64,000 nucleotides of DNA from Daphnia carinata (GCF_022539665.2 NW_026712513.1:1-64000), one strand, 5' to 3'. Shown: positions 31,005 to 44,069, counted from the stretch's first letter. Translations and numbers: made by a program. The notes: generated by a model not told the origin, from the letters alone.

Positions 31005-32536
31005 ATGCTTTATGAGGATGTTATTGGTGATTTGGAGGACATGTTAAAAGATTTCGATGAAGTTGAAAGTATAATTTCCAGCAATAACAGTGATATTGAC
31101 AGTGATGAGGAAGATGAGATATTGGCCGAAAGAAGAATTCAGCGTATTCAACGATTGAATGAATTCTATTTGAGAAGGGGTGAAATTTTTTATGTTTTTG
31201 ACAATCAACAGGTTTACAAGACGTTCCGATTCGATAAACCATCTATTGATTATATTGTTAGTGAGTATTATTTTGTATAAGCATAATTTGTAATGCATCT
31301 TTCAAATATTACAAGCAAATGCTTTAGGTTTAATCGGACACCAACTTGAGAGAAGGTTACATGGGAGACGTTACCTAACCCCACAAATCCAAATTTTGGT
31401 TGCGTTACAGTTCTATGCCACAGGGACATTTCAGAGTACGGTTGGAAATGTAATAAGATTAAGTCAACCATCTGTTTGCAGATGTGTGCGTGATGTGTCG
31501 TATGCTCTCAGCACCATTGCGTCTACACACATTAAATATCCCGACGATATACTTGAGGTCGTTTAATTTCAAAATAATAATATGCATTTATTAGAGAATT
31601 CTACATTAAATAGGTGAAGGAGGGTTTCGCTGCTTTTGCTGGCTTAAGAGGCGTTGTTGGAGCTATAGATGGGACGCACATTAAAATATCAAGACCTCAT
31701 AAAGATGAAATCTTTTATGTTAATCGTAAACATTTTCACTCCATCAATGTCCAGGTTGAAAACTTTCCAACTTAATTATTATTATATCTAATTCATCACC
31801 TTTTTTATTTAAAAAAGGCCATTTGCGATGCCAATGGAAAGTTTTTAAGTGTCAATGCATCAAAACCGGGCAGTTGCCATGATGCGGCTATATTTTCGGA
31901 CAGTCGAATTGGCCAAGAATTGAAAAATGGGCGGTTTGGTGATGGATTTTTGGTAGGAGATAGTGGGTATGCGTGTACGCCGTTTCTTTTAACTCCATAT
32001 GCAGTTACAAGAAATAATGATCAAGTAATCTATTCAGATTTTCATAAAGTTTTTTTTAAAGGAATAATGCATGATTTTCTATTCAAGGAACGGTTTAACA
32101 CGGCACAAATAAGGACTCGAAATATTATTGAACGGGCGTTTGGCTTTTTAAAAAGAAGGTTTCATTCACTGCACGGAGAATTGCGTGTTCAACCCGGAAG
32201 GGCTTGCAGGTATACCTGCAAATAAACTAAAGGTTTTTTTTAAAAATGAAACAGTGTGGTAATTTTTTTTTATATAAAAATATTTATTTCGTAATTTACA
32301 GAATTATAATGGCATGCTTTGTCCTACACAATATCGCATTATCACGCCGCTTACCCGATTTCCTTGATGAAATACCCGAAGAAGAAGACATTGGTGACGA
32401 CGGGGAACACGAATTCAATGGATGGGCACTATGGCGACCGAATGAAACCGCTGCGCAAGAGAAATTGAGACTCCGCCGTGCAGGATTCCTAAAAAGAGAC
32501 AATATAGCGGCCAATCAATTTGGCAACCGTCGTTGA
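31005..32536 (+). CDS. Harbinger transposase (HARBI1-like), copy E2
   Basis: The exons match E1: 31005-31260, 31328-31557, 31614-31754, 31818-32209, 32302-32536, giving 417 residues. Catalytic motifs AIDGTHI, GDSGY and IERAFGFLK are all in their consensus form here, unlike E1. A second difference from E1 is Asn for Cys in TRNNDQ. This copy's transposase therefore looks competent. Confidence 0.9.
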
Positions 32537-32679
32537 CTCATGTTTTGCTAAATGATAATTTAAAATACACGAGTTTGTACGTACACAACTATGTACATAA
32601 TATAGTTTTCTTCTTGTGTTAAAATAAAAAAATAATTGAAAAGTTTGCAGCAAAACTTTGTATTTTCGGGCCAAACATT

Positions 32680-34039
32680 TCAAAGTTTTTTTTTCAAATC
32701 GTAAAGAAAGTCCAAAACATCATCAGGCACTTCTTTCTTCATGTCAACGATAGGGTCGCCTAAACGTTCGCGCACCATCAGTACAGTGTTCAATAAATTA
32801 AGTCGTTCATTCAACAACTTTTTTCAATGATTTCGGACGATTTGGCGCAATGGGCGATTTTAGTGGAACTAACGATTGCCTGGACCCTTCTCTTTCCTCC
32901 CCGTACACCTTCTCCGTTGCCCAAAGGCGGTGTTGAAGAGGAAGTTGTTTGCCTCTTTATGTTGTTGGACGAAGATCCTGATGGCGATGAAGTGCCGGAT
33001 CCATCAACGTCGCAAAAACGATCGCGTGAAGAAAGCATCGTGTTTTTTAAATTAGCCGGCATATCCGGCGCCGATGGTGTAGACGCTTTCTGTCGGACTG
33101 TTGTCTCTAATAACGGATTAGTTGGAACTGGCGTCGAATTAGCTATGCTGCCGTCGGTAGACAATTCAAAAACCTCTTCCATTTGGGAACAATCAGCATA
33201 CATGGTTGTTCCAGCAAAGTGGTCTTCGTTTTCACTTTTAAAAAATAATAATTAATACAAATAAACCGTTTATTAATTTATAAATAACAACTTTTACCTA
33301 TTGTGATGATCTTCATGAACTATATGGACTTCGTATTCCTTTTCATTTTCTGCCTGATGTAGAGCAGTCTCATCGTTTCTCTCTTCTGTCTGGATTTGAG
33401 GAAGATCTCCTGTGGTTTCAGATTCCAATCCTCCCTGAATATTGAATATTAATACTTATTGTTATGTATTATTAATTATAGACTAAAACAATTACAATAC
33501 ATCGATGAAATTTCCAGCTAGGGCTGGATTCCTATTTCCAAAAAAGTTATTCAACATTTGCATGTACATGGGCTTTAGAGTATATGGTTCCCCTCCGCCT
33601 AAAAATTTTGCATAAGATTATGTGAAACATGTATATTATAAACTCAAAAAATATTTTACCTGTTTGTTTAAGAGAATTTATGTATTTTTCACACTCTTTC
33701 TTGGCCTCTGCTTTGAAATTGTTCCATTTTTTCTTCGTAGCTTCCAAATCCTTATAACGTTCAGTCGGACATTGCTGAGAAATTGTTCTAACAATGTCCT
33801 CCCAAGCTTTTTTCTTATCTTTTTGGGTAACAGTCTTACTGTGACTCCCAAACAACAAATCCTAAAATAAAACAAAAATAAACATGAAGTAAAGTTTTTT
33901 TTAAATTCATAACATCTTTTAAACATATTTGACAGACGCTTACCTTTCGTGAAAGGACTTCGTCTACCAATACATCGGTTTCATGTAACGTCCACAAGTT
34001 TTTTAAGTTTTTACCAACATCTTTGGCCATTTTTATCAC
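32680..34039 (-). pseudogene. Harbinger Myb/SANT-like protein, copy E2, frameshifted
   Basis: Exons correspond to E1 at 33944-34039, 33660-33861, 33501-33598, 33298-33434 and 32680-33234. In the last exon a T run (plus strand, about 32818-32824) is one base shorter than in E1 (11819-11826). The reading frame therefore leaves the E1 frame after SSEIIEK and stops within two residues, losing the C-terminal helix of about 45 residues. The Myb/SANT-like domain in exons 1-2 is unaffected, so partial function is possible. Confidence 0.72.
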
Positions 34040-34478
34040 TGATTTTACTATTTTTTAATCCAAATTAACCTTGAACGAAATTCACACTTGAGTCACCGAT
34101 TCGACAGTTTACTTGCAGACGAAAATTGAAAATTCGTTCTCAAACGACTTTTCTTATTGGTTAATTGAGACTCCTCCCATCAAAGCCCAAAGTAAGATTA
34201 TTCTAGACTTACTTTGGAAAGTATGCTTACTTTTAGATAAATTTTAGACTCGGAATCGCTACTTTTGCTTAAGTCAAAGTAAGAAAAATTTCGTGCTAAG
34301 CAAAGTATATTTTTTCCGACTTCAGCCAAAGTCAAAGTAAAAAACTTAGGCCCCAGTCGGAATACGGCCCCAGGCCACTTGACTGCTGGCACGACCTCTA
34401 AGACCACACCATCACTCCAGTTAAACACGGCTTCAAAAACCATTATCAATCAATGTTCTTTACGTTTCACGTTTTCAA

Positions 34479-34551
34479 TGAGCCTGCCAGGAGTCGAACC
34501 TGGAATCTCCTGATCCGTAGTCAGGCGCGTTATCCATTGCGCCACAAATCC
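34479..34551 (-). tRNA. tRNA-Arg(ACG)-like, array unit 3
   Basis: Same type as unit 1 (acceptor GGATTTG/CAGGCTC). Confidence 0.55.
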
Positions 34552-35163
34552 ACTGTCGAATGATGAGTGACTAGTTAAGAAACTTAACCAAGGGCCACAA
34601 CAGGTGTTTAACAAATGGATAACAAATTTATTTCCCCAATTCGTTTAAGCAAATTACTTGTGTTCTGAATGTTACTTTACCCAAAGTGAGACTGGCAGAC
34701 CGAAGGGAGATTCTTTTTACTTAACATACACTTATGAACACCGTCACCGTGATGGTAGGATTCAGCGACCTGGCAAGGCTTGCAGGGTTCTTTAGTGGAA
34801 ATGTTTTGTACGATACTCCATTCAGTGAACCAAATTCCTTCCTCGAAATAGAAGGGATGCCTCCAGTCATTGCGGTAAGTGAAGTATTGTAGAAAAGACC
34901 ACGCTTCGTCATCCGTTAAGACATCCCAAAGGTTTCTTTCTGTACAAACTCCACACATTCCCATTTTGCAGCAATCTCCACTAAGCTAGTCTCCCACTTT
35001 GCGAAACGTTGCTGTATTGGCCTTAAATATGGATTGAGACAAAAGCTACCGACGTCAGGCCACTTGACTGCTGGCACGACCTCTAAGACCACACCATCAC
35101 TCCAGTTAAACACGGCTTCAAAAACCATTATCAATCAATGTTCTTTACGTTTCACGTTTTCAA

Positions 35164-35236
35164 TGAACCTGCCAGGAGTCGAACCTGGAATCTCCTGATC
35201 CGTAGTCAGGCGCGTTATCCATTGCGCCACACATCC
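35164..35236 (-). tRNA. tRNA-Arg(ACG)-like, array unit 4
   Basis: Acceptor GGATGTG/CAGGTTC with one G-G mismatch; T loop of the ACTCC type. Confidence 0.55.
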
Positions 35237-35848
35237 ACTGGCGAATGATGAGTGACTAGTTAAGAAACTTAACCAAGGGCCACAACAGGTGTTTAACAAA
35301 TGGATAACAAATTTATTTCCCCAATTCGTTTAAGCAAATTACTTGTGTTCTGAATGTTACTTTACCCAAAGTGAGACTGGCAGACCGAAGGGAGATTCTT
35401 TTTACTTAACATACACTTATGAACACCGTCACCGTGATGGTAGGATTCAGCGACCTGGCAAGGCTTGCAGGGTTCTTTAGTGGAAATGTTTTGTACGATA
35501 CTCCATTCAGTGAACCAAATTCCTTCCTCGAAATAGAAGGGATGCCTCCAGTCATTGCGGTAAGTGAAGTATTGTAGAAAAGACCACGCTTCGTCATCCG
35601 TTAAGACATCCCAAAGGTTTCTTTCTGTACAAACTCCACACATTCCCATTTTGCAGCAATCTCCACTAAGCTAGTCTCCCACTTTGCGAAACGTTGCTGT
35701 ATTGGCCTTAAATATGGATTGAGACAAAAGCTACCGACGTCAGGCCACTTGACTGCTGGCACGACCTCTAAGACCACACCATCACTCCAGTTAAACACGG
35801 CTTCAAAAACCATTATCAATCAATGTTCTTTACGTTTCACGTTTTCAA

Positions 35849-35921
35849 TGAACGTGCCAGGGATCGAACATGGAATCTCCTGATCCGTAGTCAGGCGCGT
35901 TATCCATTGCGCCACAAATCC
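35849..35921 (-). tRNA. tRNA-Arg(ACG)-like, array unit 5, T stem broken
   Basis: Acceptor GGATTTG/CACGTTC with one mismatch. The T stem reads CCATG against CCTGG, so it is also mismatched. Likely non-functional. Confidence 0.5.
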
Positions 35922-36533
35922 ACTGGCGAATGATGAGTGACTAGTTAAGAAACTTAACCAAGGGCCACAACAGGTGTTTAACAAATGGATAACAAATTTA
36001 TTTCCCCAATTCGTTTAAGCAAATTACTTGTGTTCTGAATGTTACTTTACCCAAAGTGAGACTGGCAGACCGAAGGGAGATTCTTTTTACTTAACATACA
36101 CTTATGAACACCGTCACCGTGATGGTAGGATTCAGCGACCTGGCAAGGCTTGCAGGGTTCTTTAGTGGAAATGTTTTGTACGATACTCCATTCAGTGAAC
36201 CAAATTCCTTCCTCGAAATAGAAGGGATGCCTCCAGTCATTGCGGTAAGTGAAGTATTGTAGAAAAGACCACGCTTCGTCATCCGTTAAGACATCCCAAA
36301 GGTTTCTTTCTGTACAAACTCCACACATTCCCATTTTGCAGCAATCTCCACTAAGCTAGTCTCCCACTTTGCGAAACGTTGCTGTATTGGCCTTAAATAT
36401 GGATTGAGACAAAAGCTACCGACGTCAGGCCACTTGACTGCTGGCACGACCTCTAAGACCACACCATCACTCCAGTTAAACACGGCTTCAAAAACCATTA
36501 TCAATCAATGTTCTTTACGTTTCACGTTTTCAA

Positions 36534-36606
36534 TGAACCTGCCAGGAGTCGAACCTGGAATCTCCTGATCCGTAGTCAGGCGCGTTATCCATTGCGCCAC
36601 ACATCC
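36534..36606 (-). tRNA. tRNA-Arg(ACG)-like, array unit 6
   Basis: Acceptor GGATGTG/CAGGTTC; one mismatch. Confidence 0.55.
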
Positions 36607-37216
36607 ACTGGCGAATGATGAGTGACTATAAGAAACTTAACCAAGGGCCACAACAGGTGTTTAACAAATGGATAACAAATTTATTTCCCCAATTCGTTTA
36701 AGCAAATTACTTGTGTTCTGAATGTTACTTTACCCAAAGTGAGACTGGCAGACCGAAGGGAGATTCTTTTTACTTAACATACACTTATGAACACCGTCAC
36801 CGTGATGGTAGGATTCAGCGACCTGGCAAGGCTTGCAGGGTTCTTTAGTGGAAATGTTTTGTACGATACTCCATTCAGTGAACCAAATTCCTTCCTCGAA
36901 ATAGAAGGGATGCCTCCAGTCATTGCGGTAAGTGAAGTATTGTAGAAAAGACCACGCTTCGTCATCCGTTAAGACATCCCAAAGGTTTCTTTCTGTACAA
37001 ACTCCACACATTCCCATTTTGCAGCAATCTCCACTAAGCTAGTCTCCCACTTTGCGAAACGTTGCTGTATTGGCCTTAAATATGGATTGAGACAAAAGCT
37101 ACCGACGTCAGGCCACTTGACTGCTGGCACGACCTCTAAGACCACACCATCACTCCAGTTAAACACGGCTTCAAAAACCATTATCAATCAATGTTCTTTA
37201 CGTTTCACGTTTTCAA

Positions 37217-37289
37217 TGAACGTGCCAGGGATCGAACCTGGAATCTCCTGATCCGTAGTCAGGCGCGTTATCCATTGCGCCACACATCC
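37217..37289 (-). tRNA. tRNA-Arg(ACG)-like, array unit 7, acceptor fully paired
   Basis: Acceptor GGATGTG/CACGTTC pairs at all seven positions (with G-U pairs). No TTTT run follows closely. Confidence 0.6.
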
Positions 37290-37901
37290 ACTGGCGAATG
37301 ATGAGTGACTAGTTAAGAAACTTAACCAAGGGCCACAACAGGTGTTTAACAAATGGATAACAAATTTATTTCCCCAATTCGTTTAAGCAAATTACTTGTG
37401 TTCTGAATGTTACTTTACCCAAAGTGAGACTGGCAGACCGAAGGGAGATTCTTTTTACTTAACATACACTTATGAACACCGTCACCGTGATGGTAGGATT
37501 CAGCGACCTGGCAAGGCTTGCAGGGTTCTTTAGTGGAAATGTTTTGTACGATACTCCATTCAGTGAACCAAATTCCTTCCTCGAAATAGAAGGGATGCCT
37601 CCAGTCATTGCGGTAAGTGAAGTATTGTAGAAAAGACCACGCTTCGTCATCCGTTAAGACATCCCAAAGGTTTCTTTCTGTACAAACTCCACACATTCCC
37701 ATTTTGCAGCAATCTCCACTAAGCTAGTCTCCCACTTTGCGAAACGTTGCTGTATTGGCCTTAAATATGGATTGAGACAAAAGCTACCGACGTCAGGCCA
37801 CTTGACTGCTGGCACGACCTCTAAGACCACACCATCACTCCAGTTAAACACGGCTTCAAAAACCATTATCAATCAATGTTCTTTACGTTTCACGTTTTCA
37901 A

Positions 37902-37974
37902 TGAACGTGCCAGGGATCGAACCTGGAATCTCCTGATCCGTAGTCAGGCGCGTTATCCATTGCGCCACAAATCC
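37902..37974 (-). tRNA. tRNA-Arg(ACG)-like, array unit 8
   Basis: Acceptor GGATTTG/CACGTTC; one mismatch. Confidence 0.55.
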
Positions 37975-38586
37975 ACTGGCGAATGATGAGTGACTAGTTA
38001 AGAAACTTAACCAAGGGCCACAACAGGTGTTTAACAAATGGATAAGAAATTTATTTCCCCAATTCGTTTAAGCAAATTACTTGTGTTCTGAATGTTACTT
38101 TACCCAAAGTGAGACTGGCAGACCGAAGGGAGATTCTTTTTACTTAACATACACTTATGAACACCGTCACCGTGATGGTAGGATTCAGCGACCTGGCAAG
38201 GCTTGCAGGGTTCTTTAGTGGAAATGTTTTGTACGATACTCCATTCAGTGAACCAAATTCCTTCCTCGAAATAGAAGGGATGCCTCCAGTCATTGCGGTA
38301 AGTGAAGTATTGTAGAAAAGACCACGCTTCGTCATCCGTTAAGACATCCCAAAGGTTTCTTTCTGTACAAACTCCACACATTCCCATTTTGCAGCAATCT
38401 CCACTAAGCTAGTCTCCCACTTTGCGAAACGTTGCTGTATTGGCCTTAAATATGGATTGAGACAAAAGCTACCGACGTCAGGCCACTTGACTGCTGGCAC
38501 GACCTCTAAGACCACACCATCACTCCAGTTAAACACGGCTTCAAAAACCATTATCAATCAATGTTCTTTACGTTTCACGTTTTCAA

Positions 38587-38659
38587 TGAGCCTGCCAGGA
38601 GTCGAACCTGGAATCTCCTGATCCGTAGTCAGGCGCGTTATCCATTGCGCCACAAATCC
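38587..38659 (-). tRNA. tRNA-Arg(ACG)-like, array unit 9
   Basis: Same type as unit 1. Confidence 0.55.
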
Positions 38660-39275
38660 ACTGGCGAATGATGAGTGACTAGTTAAGAAACTTAACCAAG
38701 GGCCACAACAGGTGTTTAACAAATGGATAAGAAATTTATTTCCCCAATTCGTTTAAGCAAATTACTTGTGTTCTGAATGTTACTTTACCCAAAGTGAGAC
38801 TGGCAGACCGAAGGGAGATTCTTTTTACTTAACATACACTTATGAACACCGTCACCGTGATGGTAGGATTCAGCGACCTGGCAAGGCTTGCAGGGTTCTT
38901 TAGTGGAAATGTTTTGTACGATACTCCATTCAGTGAACCAAATTCCTTCCTCGAAATAGAAGGGATGCCTCCAGTCATTGCGGTAAGTGAAGTATTGTAG
39001 AAAAGACCACGCTTCGTCATCCGTTAAGACATCCCAAAGGTTTCTTTCTGTACAAACTCCACACATTCCCATTTTGCAGCAATCTCCACTAAGCTAGTCT
39101 CCCACTTTGCGAAACGTTGCTGTATTGGCCTTAAATATGGATTGAGACAAAAGCTACCGACGTCAGGCCACTTGACTGCTGGCACGACCTCTAAGACCAC
39201 ACCATCACTCCAGTTAAACACGGCTTCAAAAACCATTATCAATCAATGTTCTTTACGTTTCACGTTTAAAATTTA

Positions 39276-39348
39276 CGAGCCTGCCAGGAATCGAACCTGG
39301 AATCTCCTGATCCGTAGTCAGGCGCGTTATCCATTGCGCCACAAGCCC
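39276..39348 (-). tRNA. tRNA-Arg(ACG), array unit 10, best-formed copy
   Basis: The sequence is 73 nt. Acceptor GGGCTTG/CAGGCTC pairs at all seven positions and is followed by discriminator G, as in insect tRNA-Arg(ACG) as I recall it. D, anticodon (CTACGGA loop, anticodon ACG) and T arms are intact with A and B boxes (TGGCGCAATGG and GGTTCGATTCC). A TTTT run, the Pol III stop signal, lies within 8 bases of the 3' end. It is the only unit of the 21 with all these features. Confidence 0.88.
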
Positions 39349-39960
39349 ACTGGCGAATGATGAGTGACTAGTTAAGAAACTTAACCAAGGGCCACAACAG
39401 GTGTTTAACAAATGGATAAGAAATTTATTTCCCCAATTCGTTTAAGCAAATTACTTGTGTTCTGAATGTTACTTTACCCAAAGTGAGACTGGCAGACCGA
39501 AGGGAGATTCTTTTTACTTAACATACACTTATGAACACCGTCACCGTGATGGTAGGATTCAGCGACCTGGCAAGGCTTGCAGGGTTCTTTAGTGGAAATG
39601 TTTTGTACGATACTCCATTCAGTGAACCAAATTCCTTCCTCGAAATAGAAGGGATGCCTCCAGTCATTGCGGTAAGTGAAGTATTGTAGAAAAGACCACG
39701 CTTCGTCATCCGTTAAGACATCCCAAAGGTTTCTTTCTGTACAAACTCCACACATTCCCATTTTGCAGCAATCTCCACTAAGCTAGTCTCCCACTTTGCG
39801 AAACGTTGCTGTATTGGCCTTAAATATGGATTGAGACAAAAGCTACCGACGTCAGGCCACTTGACTGCTGGCACGACCTCTAAGACCACACCATCACTCC
39901 AGTTAAACACGGCTTCAAAAACCATTATCAATCAATGTTCTTTACGTTTCACGTTTTCAA

Positions 39961-40033
39961 TGAGCCTGCCAGGAGTCGAACCTGGAATCTCCTGATCCGT
40001 AGTCAGGCGCGTTATCCATTGCGCCACAAATCC
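39961..40033 (-). tRNA. tRNA-Arg(ACG)-like, array unit 11
   Basis: Same type as unit 1. Confidence 0.55.
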
Positions 40034-40645
40034 ACTGGCGAATGATGAGTGACTAGTTAAGAAACTTAACCAAGGGCCACAACAGGTGTTTAACAAATGG
40101 ATAAGAAATTTATTTCCCCAATTCGTTTAAGCAAATTACTTGTGTTCTGAATGTTACTTTACCCAAAGTGAGACTGGCAGACCGAAGGGAGATTCTTTTT
40201 ACTTAACATACACTTATGAACACCGTCACCGTGATGGTAGGATTCAGCGACCTGGCAAGGCTTGCAGGGTTCTTTAGTGGAAATGTTTTGTACGATACTC
40301 CATTCAGTGAACCAAATTCCTTCCTCGAAATAGAAGGGATGCCTCCAGTCATTGCGGTAAGTGAAGTATTGTAGAAAAGACCACGCTTCGTCATCCGTTA
40401 AGACATCCCAAAGGTTTCTTTCTGTACAAACTCCACACATTCCCATTTTGCAGCAATCTCCACTAAGCTAGTCTCCCACTTTGCGAAACGTTGCTGTATT
40501 GGCCTTAAATATGGATTGAGACAAAAGCTACCGACGTCAGGCCACTTGACTGCTGGCACGACCTCTAAGACCACACCATCACTCCAGTTAAACACGGCTT
40601 CAAAAACCATTATCAATCAATGTTCTTTACGTTTCACGTTTTCAA

Positions 40646-40718
40646 TGAACCTGCCAGGGATCGAACCTGGAATCTCCTGATCCGTAGTCAGGCGCGTTAT
40701 CCATTGCGCCACACATCC
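40646..40718 (-). tRNA. tRNA-Arg(ACG)-like, array unit 12
   Basis: Same type as unit 2. Confidence 0.55.
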
Positions 40719-41330
40719 ACTGGCGAATGATGAGTGACTAGTTAAGAAACTTAACCAAGGGCCACAACAGGTGTTTAACAAATGGATAAGAAATTTATTT
40801 CCCCAATTCGTTTAAGCAAATTACTTGTGTTCTGAATGTTACTTTACCCAAAGTGAGACTGGCAGACCGAAGGGAGATTCTTTTTACTTAACATACACTT
40901 ATGAACACCGTCACCGTGATGGTAGGATTCAGCGACCTGGCAAGGCTTGCAGGGTTCTTTAGTGGAAATGTTTTGTACGATACTCCATTCAGTGAACCAA
41001 ATTCCTTCCTCGAAATAGAAGGGATGCCTCCAGTCATTGCGGTAAGTGAAGTATTGTAGAAAAGACCACGCTTCGTCATCCGTTAAGACATCCCAAAGGT
41101 TTCTTTCTGTACAAACTCCACACATTCCCATTTTGCAGCAATCTCCACTAAGCTAGTCTCCCACTTTGCGAAACGTTGCTGTATTGGCCTTAAATATGGA
41201 TTGAGACAAAAGCTACCGACGTCAGGCCACTTGACTGCTGGCACGACCTCTAAGACCACACCATCACTCCAGTTAAACACGGCTTCAAAAACCATTATCA
41301 ATCAATGTTCTTTACGTTTCACGTTTTCAA

Positions 41331-41403
41331 TGAACCTGCCAGGGATCGAACCTGGAATCTCCTGATCCGTAGTCAGGCGCATTATCCATTGCGCCACAAA
41401 TCC
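41331..41403 (-). tRNA. tRNA-Arg(ACG)-like, array unit 13
   Basis: Acceptor GGATTTG/CAGGTTC, with an extra change next to the D stem (GCATTA for GCGTTA on the plus strand). Confidence 0.5.
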
Positions 41404-42015
41404 ACTGGCGAATGATGAGTGACTAGTTAAGAAACTTAACCAAGGGCCACAACAGGTGTTTAACAAATGGATAAGAAATTTATTTCCCCAATTCGTTTAA
41501 GCAAATTACTTGTGTTCTGAATGTTACTTTACCCAAAGTGAGACTGGCAGACCGAAGGGAGATTCTTTTTACTTAACATACACTTATGAACACCGTCACC
41601 GTGATGGTAGGATTCAGCGACCTGGCAAGGCTTGCAGGGTTCTTTAGTGGAAATGTTTTGTACGATACTCCATTCAGTGAACCAAATTCCTTCCTCGAAA
41701 TAGAAGGGATGCCTCCAGTCATTGCGGTAAGTGAAGTATTGTAGAAAAGACCACGCTTCGTCATCCGTTAAGACATCCCAAAGGTTTCTTTCTGTACAAA
41801 CTCCACACATTCCCATTTTGCAGCAATCTCCACTAAGCTAGTCTCCCACTTTGCGAAACGTTGCTGTATTGGCCTTAAATATGGATTGAGACAAAAGCTA
41901 CCGACGTCAGGCCACTTGACTGCTGGCACGACCTCTAAGACCACACCATCACTCCAGTTAAACACGGCTTCAAAAACCATTATCAATCAATGTTCTTTAC
42001 GTTTCACGTTTTCAA

Positions 42016-42088
42016 TGAACCTGCCAGGGATCGAACCTGGAATCTCCTGATCCGTAGTCAGGCGCGTTATCCATTGCGCCACACATCC
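42016..42088 (-). tRNA. tRNA-Arg(ACG)-like, array unit 14
   Basis: Same type as unit 2. Confidence 0.55.
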
Positions 42089-42699
42089 ACTGGCGAATGA
42101 TGAGTGACTAGTTAAGAAACTTAACCAAGGCCACAACAGGTGTTTAACAAATGGATAAGAAATTTATTTCCCCAATTCGTTTAAGCAAATTACTTGTGTT
42201 CTGAATGTTACTTTACCCAAAGTGAGACTGGCAGACCGAAGGGAGATTCTTTTTACTTAACATACACTTATGAACACCGTCACCGTGATGGTAGGATTCA
42301 GCGACCTGGCAAGGCTTGCAGGGTTCTTTAGTGGAAATGTTTTGTACGATACTCCATTCAGTGAACCAAATTCCTTCCTCGAAATAGAAGGGATGCCTCC
42401 AGTCATTGCGGTAAGTGAAGTATTGTAGAAAAGACCACGCTTCGTCATCCGTTAAGACATCCCAAAGGTTTCTTTCTGTACAAACTCCACACATTCCCAT
42501 TTTGCAGCAATCTCCACTAAGCTAGTCTCCCACTTTGCGAAACGTTGCTGTATTGGCCTTAAATATGGATTGAGACAAAAGCTACCGACGTCAGGCCACT
42601 TGACTGCTGGCACGACCTCTAAGACCACACCATCACTCCAGTTAAACACGGCTTCAAAAACCATTATCAATCAATGTTCTTTACGTTTCACGTTTTCAA

Positions 42700-42772
42700 T
42701 GAACCTGCCAGGGATCGAACCTGGAATCTCCTGATCCGTAGTCAGGCGCGTTATCCATTGCGCCACACATCC
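42700..42772 (-). tRNA. tRNA-Arg(ACG)-like, array unit 15
   Basis: Same type as unit 2. Confidence 0.55.
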
Positions 42773-43384
42773 ACTGGCGAATGATGAGTGACTAGTTAAG
42801 AAACTTAACCAAGGGCCACAACAGGTGTTTAACAAATGGATAAGAAATTTATTTCCCCAATTCGTTTAAGCAAATTACTTGTGTTCTGAATGTTACTTTA
42901 CCCAAAGTGAGACTGGCAGACCGAAGGGAGATTCTTTTTACTTAACATACACTTATGAACACCGTCACCGTGATGGTAGGATTCAGCGACCTGGCAAGGC
43001 TTGCAGGGTTCTTTAGTGGAAATGTTTTGTACGATACTCCATTCAGTGAACCAAATTCCTTCCTCGAAATAGAAGGGATGCCTCCAGTCATTGCGGTAAG
43101 TGAAGTATTGTAGAAAAGACCACGCTTCGTCATCCGTTAAGACATCCCAAAGGTTTCTTTCTGTACAAACTCCACACATTCCCATTTTGCAGCAATCTCC
43201 ACTAAGCTAGTCTCCCACTTTGCGAAACGTTGCTGTATTGGCCTTAAATATGGATTGAGACAAAAGCTACCGACGTCAGGCCACTTGACTGCTGGCACGA
43301 CCTCTAAGACCACACCATCACTCCAGTTAAACACGGCTTCAAAAACCATTATCAATCAATGTTCTTTACGTTTCACGTTTTCAA

Positions 43385-43457
43385 TGAACGTGCCAGGAGT
43401 CGAACCTGGAATCTCCTGATCCGTAGTCAGGCGCGTTATCCATTGCGCCACACATCC
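43385..43457 (-). tRNA. tRNA-Arg(ACG)-like, array unit 16, acceptor fully paired
   Basis: Acceptor GGATGTG/CACGTTC as in unit 7; T loop of the ACTCC type. Confidence 0.6.
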
Positions 43458-44069
43458 ACTGGCGAATGATGAGTGACTAGTTAAGAAACTTAACCAAGGG
43501 CCACAACAGGTGTTTAACAAATGGATAAGAAATTTATTTCCCCAATTCGTTTAAGCAAATTACTTGTGTTCTGAATGTTACTTTACCCAAAGTGAGACTG
43601 GCAGACCGAAGGGAGATTCTTTTTACTTAACATACACTTATGAACACCGTCACCGTGATGGTAGGATTCAGCGACCTGGCAAGGCTTGCAGGGTTCTTTA
43701 GTGGAAATGTTTTGTACGATACTCCATTCAGTGAACCAAATTCCTTCCTCGAAATAGAAGGGATGCCTCCAGTCATTGCGGTAAGTGAAGTATTGTAGAA
43801 AAGACCACGCTTCGTCATCCGTTAAGACATCCCAAAGGTTTCTTTCTGTACAAACTCCACACATTCCCATTTTGCAGCAATCTCCACTAAGCTAGTCTCC
43901 CACTTTGCGAAACGTTGCTGTATTGGCCTTAAATATGGATTGAGACAAAAGCTACCGACGTCAGGCCACTTGACTGCTGGCACGACCTCTAAGACCACAC
44001 CATCACTCCAGTTAAACACGGCTTCAAAAACCATTATCAATCAATGTTCTTTACGTTTCACGTTTTCAA

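Larger units (their letters stand above)
30726..34370 (+). mobile_element. PIF/Harbinger transposon E2, uninterrupted
   Basis: The same inverted repeats as E1 start at 30726 and end at 34370, with CAG on both sides (30723-30725 shared with E1, and 34371-34373). Length is 3645 bp. The array resumes directly after it, so E1 and E2 occupy one array site in direct tandem. Confidence 0.94.
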
